Part shown: in pieces, positions 17,643 to 25,150 of the stretch
Position numbering within the stretch: position 1 is the stretch's first letter
How the letters are laid out: every line of letters begins with the position of its first letter
Assembly: GCF_963666145.1 (NCBI RefSeq)
Contig: NZ_OY762614.1
Location: forward strand, 5,384,501 to 5,448,500
Source: an uncultured Desulfobacter sp.
GTDB taxonomy: Bacteria > Desulfobacterota > Desulfobacteria > Desulfobacterales > Desulfobacteraceae
Length of the DNA stretch: 64,000 nt
Direction of reading: 5' to 3'
Program-made: the position numbers and the translations under genes
The notes under the pieces: generated by a model
What the model saw: only the letters and a program-made list of their open reading frames with translations
The model's database searches: none
Told to the model about the DNA's origin: nothing

Positions 17643-17760
17643 GTCAGCATTCTCCTAAATAAAAATTAAGTATAAATCGCTTCTAACTTTGGGGAGCAAT
17701 CACAGATAACTTTAGGATATACGCCTTAGGCTGGAAACTTAAACACTTGAAGTAGTGCGA
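17643..17760 (-). promoter_or_regulatory. Conserved 5' leader of cold-shock gene 1
   Basis: In mRNA sense it begins around GCACTACTTCAAGTGT, passes a shared ATCTGTGATT block, and ends TTTTTATTTAGGAGAA before the ATG. All three blocks recur in the leader at 19959-20072. The first block can form the same short hairpin, with a compensating change. Likely a cis-acting cold-responsive element (inferred). Confidence 0.55.
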
Positions 17761-18456
17761 TAATTATACAGCATATAGGAAAAAGGGCGAATGTCAAGAA
17801 AACAATCAATCGCTTTGCATTTTCTACATGTTAGTGTATAGTACACTACTTTTGAATGTGGAATATACATTCCCTGTCAGAAAAGTCCCTTTCAGGTAGT
17901 CCTCGCTGACCGCGTTGTCTGACAAACATCGTATGTTGACGTTGAAGTTTTACTAAAACTTGACCGTGAAAACAGTATGAAGATTTTGTTGGAAACGTTT
18001 TTTAATTTCTTCTCCAAGTGAATGATCTTTAGATCATAACTTAATCTTTTTTCACCGAATACAAAATCTAAGTGGATGACATTTGAAGGATTTGTTTGAC
18101 AGGTCCAATCTGTCAACCCGAGTTGAGGAGATTCATTGAGCGTGAGTTTTACCCAATTTGATTTTCACCTCGGTATTCACTTTTATGAAAATTTTAAAAT
18201 GGCGCCTGTTTACACGATCATTAAAAACATAACCGTCTGCGGTTGGGTAAAATTGCCTCACCCGTTTAAAACACAAATTAACCAGAATCAACCTTTTTAA
18301 AGCATTCGACACAGCTGCTGGGTCCTATACAGAAGAATGCCTCAGGTGGTAACATGCTCTCGATAATTGAGCAAAAAACTGTGTCAAAAAATGAAAGAGC
18401 AATCTCAATTATTCATGGAATGCTCTCAATAAGGATAACCCAAGAAAGGAAGACGT
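17761..18456. other. Gene-free stretch of about 700 bp
   Basis: No supported gene. Visible structure: an interrupted palindrome TAGTGTA/TACACTA at 17832-17848; a distant inverted pair TTTTACCCAA (18147-18156) and TTGGGTAAAA (18243-18252) with outer GTGAG/CTCAC; and ATAATTGAG/CTCAATTAT around 18365-18410, just before the small Lys-rich gene. A 74-codon minus-strand frame (17892-18116) has no recognisable features. Confidence 0.4.
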
Positions 18457-18603
18457 ATGGCAATCAAAAAGAAATATAAGTTTGAAAAACGCCAGAAAGA
18501 GCTGCTGAAAAAAAAGAAGAAGGAAGAAAAACAGCAGCGCCGAACGGAAAAAAAGAACGAAACGGAAGATGAGTCCGAAATCGAATCCAATCCAGAAGGA
18601 TAA
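18457..18603 (+). CDS. Small Lys/Glu-rich protein, 48 aa
   Basis: ATG 18457 with SD AAAGGAAG at about 18445-18452 opens a 48-aa product. It is about one third lysine, beginning MAIKKKYKFEKRQKELLKKK and ending in an acidic tail (ETEDESEIESNPEG). It is probably a helical or disordered nucleic-acid-associated peptide. The stop is only 8 bp before the methyltransferase start, so the two are very likely co-translated. No family is recognised. The minus-strand frame over it (18426-18701) is a shadow. Confidence 0.7.
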   Translation: MAIKKKYKFEKRQKELLKKKKKEEKQQRRTEKKNETEDESEIESNPEG

Positions 18604-18611
18604 AATATCTT

Positions 18612-19265
18612 ATGTCTGAGGTCCGGGTTCGGTATACAACTTTGGAAATCGGAGATATGGATATTCATATCCGCATGCTCCGGGATGTTCTTCAGTTTCA
18701 TGATCCTGAGGGCGTTGCCGAAAAGCTTGGGATCTCCTCTGCCGCTTGGCCGCTTTTCGGAGTAATCTGGCCATCAGGTGAGGTCCTCGCTCGCCTGATG
18801 ATGGATTATCAGGTCAAAGGAAAACGGGTGCTTGAGGTCGGTTGCGGTATTGCCCTCGCCAGTCTGGTGTTAAATTATCGGGCCGCAGATATTACGGCAA
18901 CGGACCACCATCCTGCCGTAAGAGACTTTCTGGATTACAATGCCGGTCTGAATAATGGCAAAATCATTCCCTTTGTCCGAACCGGATGGGAGGACCCTTT
19001 CCATGATAAGCTCGGTACCTTTGACCTTATTATCGGCTCTGATCTGCTCTACGAAGATGCACATGTAAATCTTTTGGCCGAATTCATAAATCAGCATGTC
19101 CAGCCATGTTGTGAAGTCGTGATTGTGGACCCTGGGCGGGGATTTCATGCAAAATTCACCAGAAAAATGAAAAGTCTTGGTTATTCGCAATCTCAAGAGA
19201 AGCATGAAAGTACAGATTATTTGAAAAAGCATTTTAAAGGCTGGATTTTAACCTATTCCAAATAG
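18612..19265 (+). CDS. Family-16-type SAM-dependent methyltransferase
   Basis: The 217-aa class I methyltransferase has motif I RVLEVGCGIALASL (about residues 72-85), the acidic SAM-ribose position in ATDHHP (about 98), and FDLIIGSDLLYE (about 137-148). The DLLY segment matches the D-x-x-Y motif of the METTL21/METTL23 (family 16) protein lysine methyltransferases. N-terminal WPSGEVLARL is also characteristic. It probably methylates lysines of a protein. The adjacent Lys-rich peptide and the Lys-tailed RRM protein are candidate substrates by position only. Confidence 0.8.
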   Translation: MSEVRVRYTTLEIGDMDIHIRMLRDVLQFHDPEGVAEKLGISSAAWPLFGVIWPSGEVLARLMMDYQVKGKRVLEVGCGIALASLVLNYRAADITATDHHPAVRDFLDYNAGLNNGKIIPFVRTGWEDPFHDKLGTFDLIIGSDLLYEDAHVNLLAEFINQHVQPCCEVVIVDPGRGFHAKFTRKMKSLGYSQSQEKHESTDYLKKHFKGWILTYSK

Positions 19266-19294
19266 CGTTATTTTAAAAAAAAAAGGACGGTTGA

Positions 19295-19576
19295 ATGAAT
19301 ATTTATGTAGGAAACTTTACGGAGTTGATGACGGAAACAACTCTTAGACAAATATTTGAAGCATTTGGCGCGGTGGATAGTGTTAAAATCATAAAAGACA
19401 GATTCAATGGACGCTCAAGGGGATACGGTTTTGTGGAAATGCCGAGCAACTCCGAAGCAGATAAAGCGATTAAGGCTTTAAACGGCAATATGATTAATAA
19501 AAAACCCCTTATAATTAAACAGGGGGATTCAGGTGCCAAAAAGAAGAAAAAAAAGTTTAAGAGAAGAAGTTACTGA
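19295..19576 (+). CDS. RRM-domain RNA-binding protein
   Basis: The 93-aa protein has a single RNA recognition motif: RNP2 IYVGNF (residues 3-8) and RNP1 RGYGFVEM (42-49). A basic tail follows (SGAKKKKKKFKRRSY). It resembles the small bacterial/cyanobacterial RRM proteins linked to cold adaptation. SD AAAGGACGG precedes the ATG. It sits 29 bp after the methyltransferase and between two cold-shock genes. Confidence 0.93.
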   Translation: MNIYVGNFTELMTETTLRQIFEAFGAVDSVKIIKDRFNGRSRGYGFVEMPSNSEADKAIKALNGNMINKKPLIIKQGDSGAKKKKKKFKRRSY

Positions 19577-19712
19577 CATTTTTTTGAATGAAGAATATGC
19601 CTTTCAGCAGTTAGAGGCAGGCCTTGGAAAAGACTTTGAACAGCATTCGTTTCGAATTTTTCATGTTCATCGAAACAACCAAGATGATCGAAATAAAAAA
19701 GCCCCAGAGTAA
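19533..19712 (+). CDS. Possible overlapping 59-aa basic protein
   Basis: A GTG at 19533 with a strong upstream GGGGGATT (19522-19529) opens a frame in the last part of the RRM gene and runs to TAA at 19710-19712. The product starts VPKRRKKSLREEVTDIF and then EEYAFQQLEAGLGKDFEQHSF, with helix-like spacing. It could be a real small basic protein or a chance frame over the Lys-rich tail codons. The SD is the main support. Confidence 0.35.
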   Translation: MPKRRKKSLREEVTDIFLNEEYAFQQLEAGLGKDFEQHSFRIFHVHRNNQDDRNKKAPE

Positions 19713-19728
19713 GTTATTACTCTGGGGC
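19701..19728 (-). terminator. Terminator of the second cold-shock gene
   Basis: A perfect 12-bp stem (GCCCCAGAGTAA/TTACTCTGGGGC) with a 4-nt loop is followed on the minus strand by TTTTTTATTTC. It lies 26 bp after the cold-shock gene stop. Confidence 0.85.
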
Positions 19729-19754
19729 CAGAATGTCACAGAGATAAAATGGAA

Positions 19755-19958
19755 TTAAATCACAGTCACATTAGCAGCTGCCGGCCCTTTAGGACCCTGT
19801 TCAATGTCGAATGAAACCCGTTCACCTTCATTGAGAGATTTGAAACCAGCTGCGTTAATACCGGAATGATGGACAAATACATCTTTGCCGCCATCTTCTT
19901 GTTCGATGAATCCAAAACCTTTTGACTCGCTAAACCATTTTACGATACCATTTGCCAT
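19755..19958 (-). CDS. Cold-shock protein, CspA family (copy 2)
   Basis: The 67-aa cold-shock-domain RNA chaperone has KGFGFIEQ and DVFVHHSGI nucleic-acid-binding motifs. It differs from copy 1 at only a handful of positions (ANGIVKWFSES, INAAGF, NEGERVS). SD AGGAG precedes ATG 19958. The retained leader similarity suggests a fairly recent duplication with shared regulation. Confidence 0.96.
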   Translation of the reverse strand: MANGIVKWFSESKGFGFIEQEDGGKDVFVHHSGINAAGFKSLNEGERVSFDIEQGPKGPAAANVTVI

Positions 19959-20072
19959 GTAGGCGTTCTCCTAAATAAAAATAAAAATAAATCGTCTCGA
20001 TCTTAAAGAATAATCACAGATTTCTCGGGGAAAATATCTAAGGAAGAAACTCAAGCACTTTAAAGTAGTGCA
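19959..20072 (-). promoter_or_regulatory. Conserved 5' leader of cold-shock gene 2
   Basis: In mRNA sense GCACTACTTTAAAGTGC (20071 to 20055) forms a 5-bp hairpin. It is followed by AGTTTC, ATCTGTGATT and TTTTTATTTAGGAGAA. The same ordered blocks are present before copy 1, while sequence between blocks has diverged, which is the pattern expected of a functional leader. Confidence 0.55.
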
Positions 20073-20164
20073 ATATGTGCAAAGCATACAGGAACGGATA
20101 AGTATGTCAAGGTAATTATTTTTTTTACCTGACACCTTTTGTTAAGGATAGTCACAATATATTG

Positions 20165-20880
20165 GTGCGCCACGAGGGCGCAGGATATCAGCGGATGAAA
20201 GTTCCGTCCGGGAAATTATCGGTTCATCCCGGTAGCGACCCAGACAGTGGGACAGGGAGACCTTCCTGCTGAAGCTCTGGGTACAGATGTAAGCCTATAG
20301 GGCTGCAGCAATCTGGCAGGCCGCAACGTGAGTGAACCCTGAGCAGGCCTCGAAAGGAAAGTCGTGGATGCCGACCCGCCCAATATTCGGGGAAGGCCGA
20401 AGCGGAACGGGGATGTAACCGATCCACTCGTTTCGATCCACCGGGGTAATGGGGGCAGCATGTCAGAAAGGTATCCTGGGTAACGTGGGAGACCCGTCCC
20501 GAATGCGGGGTCGCGACCCGTAACAAGTAAGCAGCGTATTGGTTCGGGCTGGAGTCGGAAAGGGCAATATTACCGATGATGCCGGGTAATGCCGGTTGAG
20601 GGAAGTGGCCTTATTTCTGATATTCTTTTAACGGAAATGAGATGAGGTGATTGGCCATGGGCCTGGAAACACCAGATAAAATTCGGATTCTCCAGAGAAA
20701 GATTTACCTCAAGGCGAAGTCGGAACCGGACTTTCGATTCTACATGCTTTATGACAAGATTTATCGGAGCGACATTCTTCTGCATGCTTATCTGTCGGCA
20801 AGGGCCAATGGGGGGCTGCAGGAGTAGATGGCGTAACTTTCAAACATATCGAGTCAAAGGGTGTGGCGGCGTGGTGCTTA
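20165..20880 (+). mobile_element. Truncated group II intron, 5' part
   Basis: GTGCGCC at 20165 begins a GC-rich, highly structured block of about 490 bp that looks like group II intron RNA domains I-III. A degenerate intron-encoded reverse transcriptase start follows at 20657. The element breaks off near 20880, without catalytic RT motifs, domain V or a 3' end. All open frames on either strand within 20165-20650 are shadows of structured RNA. Confidence 0.75.
20657..20880 (+). pseudogene. Group II intron reverse transcriptase/maturase, N-terminal fragment
   Basis: ATG 20657 opens MGLETPDKIRILQRKIYLKA and FYMLYDKIYRSDILLHAY, the typical N-terminus of LtrA-like maturases. At about 20806-20812 a G-run frameshift moves the frame into a TAG at 20825. 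The neighbouring frame continues the expected GAAGVDGVTFKHIESKG before homology stops near 20880. It is non-functional: frameshifted and cut before RT motif 1. Confidence 0.78.
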
Positions 20881-20899
20881 AAGTCAGTTTCATTGGGGG

Positions 20900-21814
20900 T
20901 TATTTGATCTGGGCATTTTTGCGACCAGATTCGGTCTTTACCTTCGAATCCAGGACGTTAATCAGTGCCCCTGAAATAATCAGTGCTCCGCCAATATAGG
21001 TCCATAGCGGGGGGATCTCTTTGAAAATAAATACACTGATCAAGACGGCAAATACGATTTGTAGATAGGAGTACGCAGAGGCTTTTCCCGCGGTCAGGGT
21101 TTTCATTGCATTGGTTAAACCCAGCTGCCCAAGCTGGGTAAATAGTCCCACCAGAACCAGCATAAACGTAAGGTGTAAATTCGGCCGGACAAAGTCGTTT
21201 CCCAGCAGTATCAAAGAGACCGGCAGGGCCACCAATGGAAAGTAGAAAATAATGACCGACGAATCTTCTGTTTGACTCAGTTTTCTGACGATAATATAAG
21301 CGATGCCACTCCAAAACGCCCCTGTGATTGCCACAGCGACACTGAATAAGGGTAATTCATGTACTGCCTGTTCCATGAAGGCCGGGCTTACGACCGCAAA
21401 CAATCCGATCAAACTGAGAAGAAGGCAGATTTTGGTGGATCCCTGAATAGGCTCTTTAAGAAAGACGAGCGCCAGCAATGACGTGAACACCGGATGGGTA
21501 TACTGTAAAAGTGTAGCCTCGGCCAAAGGCAGGGTGGTCGTGGCATAGTACACGCAGATCAGGGCAATGGTTCCGACCAGGCCTCTGGCAAACAAAAGAG
21601 GTTTATTGGTCCCCCAAATAGAGATATGCTTGCGTTTTACGTCGGCATAACTGATCAGCACAGAGACCAGGGCGCGGGCTGCAACGATCTCAAATACGGG
21701 GATTCCGAAACTGCCGGCATACTTTACACATGCCGACATCAAGGCAAAGCCCAATGTTGAAAGAAGTACATAGTGAAGCCCTGGGGGAAACATATTTTTT
21801 AGAAAGCCGAACAT
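20900..21814 (-). CDS. EamA/DMT-family transporter
   Basis: The 304-aa protein has ten predicted membrane helices in two EamA repeats (LGFALMSACVKYAGSFGIPVFEIVAARALVS; YATTTLPLAEATLLQYTHPVFTSLLALVFLKEP; second repeat ending FKEIPPLWTYIGGALIISGALINV). Members export amino acids, nucleosides or other metabolites; the substrate is not evident. It is divergent from the rubredoxin gene, and the group II intron fragment ends just past its stop. Confidence 0.9.
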   Translation of the reverse strand: MFGFLKNMFPPGLHYVLLSTLGFALMSACVKYAGSFGIPVFEIVAARALVSVLISYADVKRKHISIWGTNKPLLFARGLVGTIALICVYYATTTLPLAEATLLQYTHPVFTSLLALVFLKEPIQGSTKICLLLSLIGLFAVVSPAFMEQAVHELPLFSVAVAITGAFWSGIAYIIVRKLSQTEDSSVIIFYFPLVALPVSLILLGNDFVRPNLHLTFMLVLVGLFTQLGQLGLTNAMKTLTAGKASAYSYLQIVFAVLISVFIFKEIPPLWTYIGGALIISGALINVLDSKVKTESGRKNAQIK

Positions 21815-21993
21815 GGTTTATTCCTTTACGCCGCTGTTTATGGGACAGCACTGCCATTTAATACTCTTGGTATAGTTTTTCTTGAAAAAAAAGGTGTATC
21901 AGATTAATTGTTTTGTCCGTTAATTTCAAAGTTCATCAATTCGATGAATTGTGAAGCATCGTTGTAAATTGAAAACATAAAAGGAGGTGTATT

Positions 21994-22152
21994 ATGGAAA
22001 CGTATGAATGTACCGTTTGCGGTCATGTGTATGACTCTGAAAAAGGTGACCCTGATAACAACATTGCCCCAGGAACATCGTTTCAAGATGTTCCAGAAGA
22101 CTGGACTTGTCCGGTATGTGGTGCAGCAAAAAGCGCTTTTGAAAAAGCTTAA
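21994..22152 (+). CDS. Rubredoxin
   Basis: The 52-aa rubredoxin has CxxC pairs at C6/C9 (YECTVCGHVYD) and C39/C42 (WTCPVCGAAKSAFE), binding one Fe(Cys)4 centre. The insert GDPDNNIAPGTSFQDVPEDW is standard. An ideal SD, AAAGGAGGTG, lies at 21980-21989. Rubredoxins donate electrons in oxygen and superoxide detoxification of anaerobes; no partner reductase is adjacent. A strong terminator follows. Confidence 0.97.
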   Translation: METYECTVCGHVYDSEKGDPDNNIAPGTSFQDVPEDWTCPVCGAAKSAFEKA

Positions 22153-22259
22153 TCAGTTCTGACAACGATTCTGGCAAGGTCGTGCCGAATTTTAAGCACA
22201 TAAATGTCAACATATTGCCGGCAATTGCGGCCATGTCTTTATTGGCGCACTTTCCTTCC

Positions 22260-22300
22260 CCATGGTTGCATAAAAAATTTGATGCAACCATGGTTTTTTT
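22260..22300 (+). terminator. Rho-independent terminator after rubredoxin
   Basis: A 12-bp stem (CCATGGTTGCAT/ATGCAACCATGG) is followed by seven Ts (22294-22300). Confidence 0.9.
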
Positions 22301-22889
22301 GCCTAACCATTAGCCTGGCCAACCCTCCGATGGTTTACTTCTCTTCGCATCCTTGGACATGACAGCTGCCCATTTCTTTTTCAAAAAGAGAAACGCGTTT
22401 TTCCTTTATAGCACTGGTTCTTGTATGTAGAGGGGCAAATGCCTTCATGGCGTTTAAAAAGTCTGGAAAAATAAGAGGCATCATTGAAGCCCACCGAAAA
22501 ACACGCCTGAGATACATTTACATTGGGCCGCTCAAGCAGGCGTTTCGCAGCATCCAGCCGTTTAGTATTCAGGTAATTTTTAAACGTTAGCCCCGTGGAT
22601 ATCTTAAACATCCGGCTGAAATAGAACCGACTCACACCTGCTTGCCCGGCCAATTGATCCAGGGTGATTTGATTGCTATAATTGGCGTTTATAAAATCAA
22701 TGGATTTATTAATTCTCAATTCCTGCTTTAGTTCTACAGATTCGTTTCCTTCTTCTTTTAAGTGCTGCGCGTCATTAAAGTCCCTGTCAATCTTCTTGCT
22801 GGCAAGCGCCTTAAAAAAAGTATTCAGCCTGTCATTTTCTTGTAAAATATCGACAAACGCCTGTTTTTCAATCACCAAACACTCAAGGT

Positions 22890-24410
22890 GGGCGCATTCC
22901 CATTTTCCCGGTCATGCCGCCGGCATTGGATTGTGCGTGGTTGCCATGAGTTTCAAACAATCCCAACGCCCTGCTTTAAAGTATGATCGTAGCATAATCA
23001 TTTTTTCTGCATTTTCCCGATACCAAAAAGTGCATGGACCTTTCAGACGTAAATTCACCACCCTACGAATTGAACTTTCAATAGCACCGCTGCCAATAGG
23101 TAAATTCAACGCTTTTACAGTTGGGAAATCAAGCCGTCTTTCATTGCGCACAAAATAATCCCGTTCCGTCTTAATAGCCTTACTGTTTCTGCCTCGACAA
23201 AGTGTCTGGACGGCCTGTACTACGTCAGCGGCTTTTCCTTTCAGCAGGAAGCCCCGCTGTTTTGACACCCAGCGTTTGCGCTCCTTGGATGACCAGGTCT
23301 TCTTTAGGGCTGATACTTTACCCAAATGCTCCACGGCATGGTAAAAATCAAGAAGTTCATATACTCGCTGAGGAGCCAAACCCAATGCTTTGATCAGTCC
23401 GGGGATCCGGTTCCAAATCCAATGTGCTCCATCTGCAACAAACAGTATTTTATCGGACTTCTGGATATGAAGGGCGTTCAAATACCCCTTTAACAGGAGG
23501 AATATGCCATCCGGACCGCTGAAACTGCCATCAATAAATGGTGAGAAGCTTTTTTCTTGTTTTCCCTGGGCATCCACCACATAAATAATCAAAAGTTTGG
23601 GTTCTCGCCACGCCCCACGAAATCGGGTTCTATTTTTTGGGGTTTTGGGACCTCTTTTCTTCTCTCTTAACCGTGTGCGTCCACCATCGGTGCTTATAAC
23701 CACCCGTCGCCCTTCAAGTGAATCTCTCTCATTTAGTGGGATTCGCCCCGCTTGTTGCTCGGCTCGGGCCCGTTCTGCGTAACGATAGGTGAGTTTACGG
23801 ATAACCTTTATATCCAACACCATACCATGATCACAAAGCACTTGACGGACTTCTTCAAAAGAACTCAATAAGGCCGACCAGGCACTCACCATAGAAGCCA
23901 AAGCTGGTGAGCAGCGATCATGGATTCCAAGAAGGATTAAACCGGCGTAGGCACCTTTATATCTTTTTCGATTTCGACGGTCACAGGATCGCCGATAATA
24001 TCGAACACGAACATCAACAGAACTACCTGTACAACACTGAATCGAAACGGTCTCAAGCCCTTCGCTTTTCATCCGGCCCGGCCAGCTGGACATCAATTCT
24101 TTTTCTTGATCGACCTGATCATAGGAATTTAATGAGCCCTGGATGCTTTTTTTAAAAGCAAGGCACTCAGTCGATTCGTATACCCAAGTATTTCACGTTC
24201 TACCTGCTCCAATTCTTGAGCATTGCGAACCAACCTCGGATCGTCTTCCAGTTCTTTCAGGCAAGCATAGACTTCCTCAACAGTATTGCAATCTTCAGCT
24301 TTTTTCATCAGCACAGTCCATTTTTATAGTCGTCTCAGCGAACAGAAACTATCACGTTTTTTGTTCTCAAAGATAGGCTTTTTTCAAACCGGGAAAATGG
24401 GAATGCGCCC
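22890..24410. mobile_element. ISKra4-like insertion sequence, 1521 bp
   Basis: The 22-bp terminal inverted repeats are perfect: left end 22890-22911 (starting GGGCGCATTCCC) and its exact reverse complement 24389-24410. An 8-bp target duplication CTCAAGGT lies at 22882-22889 and 24411-24418. The perfect ends and clean duplication suggest a recent, possibly still mobile, insertion. Confidence 0.93.
22912..24314 (-). CDS. ISKra4-like transposase, probably made by -1 frameshifting
   Basis: Two overlapping frames encode it. The first (24314-24129, 61 aa, helical EELEDDPRLVRNAQELEQVEREIL) ends shortly after a run of seven A on the minus strand (24153-24147). A -1 slip there joins it to the second frame (KKSIQGSLNSYDQ onward), which gives about 390 further residues. 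That part has candidate DDE residues in ISTDGGRTR and FVADGAHWIW and the C-terminal GSGAIESSIRRVVNLR block. It mobilises the surrounding element. Family assignment rests on sequence style and gene layout. Confidence 0.82.
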
Positions 24411-24741
24411 CTCAAGGTAGGTCATGGCCAGAATGTCGAACATGGCCTTGCCGTTACCAAACAGCAGGCCTTCGACGCCGAAATAGTTGCCGGTTTCAGT
24501 AATGCCTTTTTTAATTATGTTACCATTTTCAGCCACGGAAAGGTATAAAATGCTTCCGGAGCAGATAAATCCGATTTGATTAATATTACAGTTTTGTTTC
24601 GCGATAAGTGTGTACGGCTTGATCGTAATGTGTCGGAATCCCTTTTTTACTCTCATACGTGCCGCATCATTTGTGATAGTGTTGAACGGTGAGTGGTTCA
24701 GAATGGAGTAATCAACTTCCATTTTTCTTCTCCCGAAAAAC

Positions 24742-24773
24742 AAAAAATCCAGACGATACCATCGCCTGGATTT
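24742..24773 (-). terminator. Terminator of the cobalamin riboswitch
   Basis: On the minus strand AAATCCAG-GCGAT pairs with ATCGT-CTGGATTT around a 3-nt loop, running directly into TTTTTTGTTTTT. It lies between the aptamer and the regulator start codon (24722), making a transcription-termination expression platform. Confidence 0.85.
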
Positions 24774-24826
24774 CCGCTTTTCAATCCAGAATTTGAACGA
24801 CAGATTCCCTTCCGTCGTCAAGTCAA

Positions 24827-25004
24827 ACAGGTCGGTCTTCTGACTTCCGGATCATTTTACTTGCCGTGTCTTCCCATTCAATCAAGAACAGTGACTTTTT
24901 TACAGCGTTCATCCCCGGTTACAGCGGCGGGTCCGTTATTGAATTTCACAATATTCCCGTATCCGGTTTCCACAGGTTTAGACTTTTAAACCGGATATAC
25001 CTGT
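24827..25004 (-). ncRNA. Cobalamin riboswitch aptamer
   Basis: In mRNA sense the aptamer shows the conserved order: ACAGGT (P1 5'), ACGGGAATATTGTGAAATTC, GGACCCGCCGCTGTAA (B12 box), CCGGGGA, AGTCACTG, TGGGAAGACACGG, AATGATCCGGAAGTCAGAAG and ACCTGT (P1 3' at 24832-24827). It is followed by a terminator, so B12 excess should switch off the downstream gene. That gene is the cNMP/AraC-type regulator now split by an IS. Confidence 0.9.
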
Positions 25005-25025
25005 AATCTTTATGTAGCCAAAGGG

Positions 25026-25054
25026 AACATAAAAATTTTGTCATATAATGTCAA
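25026..25054 (-). promoter_or_regulatory. Sigma-70-like promoter of the riboswitch transcript
   Basis: Minus-strand TTGACA (25054-25049) and TATGTT (25031-25026) are separated by 17 bp, about 25 bp ahead of the aptamer 5' side. Confidence 0.55.
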
Positions 25055-25150
25055 GACAATTCAAAAAACGAGATTTAGCGTGCGATAGCACGATAAAAAT
25101 CCAGGCACTCACGCTCCTAAATTTTGGGCATTTCGGCGTACCCGGACCAT

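Larger units (their letters stand above)
22381..24722 (-). pseudogene. cNMP-binding/AraC fusion regulator, split by an IS
   Basis: Removing the IS and one copy of the 8-bp duplication (CTCAAGGT) rejoins the frame exactly (MTYLE then CLVIEK) into 271 codons. The restored protein has an N-terminal CRP-type cyclic-nucleotide-binding-like barrel (about residues 20-110), a charged linker, and a C-terminal AraC double helix-turn-helix (ITLDQLAGQAGVSRFYFSRMFK and NVSQACFSVGFNDASYFSRLFK). The start ATG 24722 has SD GGGAGAAG; the frame extends up to 24821 but that part overlaps a terminator. It is preceded by a cobalamin riboswitch. The insertion separates the sensor from the DNA-binding half, so it is probably inactive. 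Confidence 0.88.

Noticed and set aside
17892..18116. 74-codon minus-strand frame in the gene-free stretch
   Set aside because: No recognisable motif, low-complexity Ser/Thr end and no clear ribosome-binding site.
18426..18701. 91-codon minus-strand frame
   Set aside because: Its Ser/Phe-rich translation is the complement of the Lys-codon-rich small gene on the plus strand, which has a proper SD and close spacing to the methyltransferase.
20216..20526. Two minus-strand frames of 81 and 100 codons
   Set aside because: They overlap the structured RNA part of the group II intron fragment. Such frames are common artefacts there.
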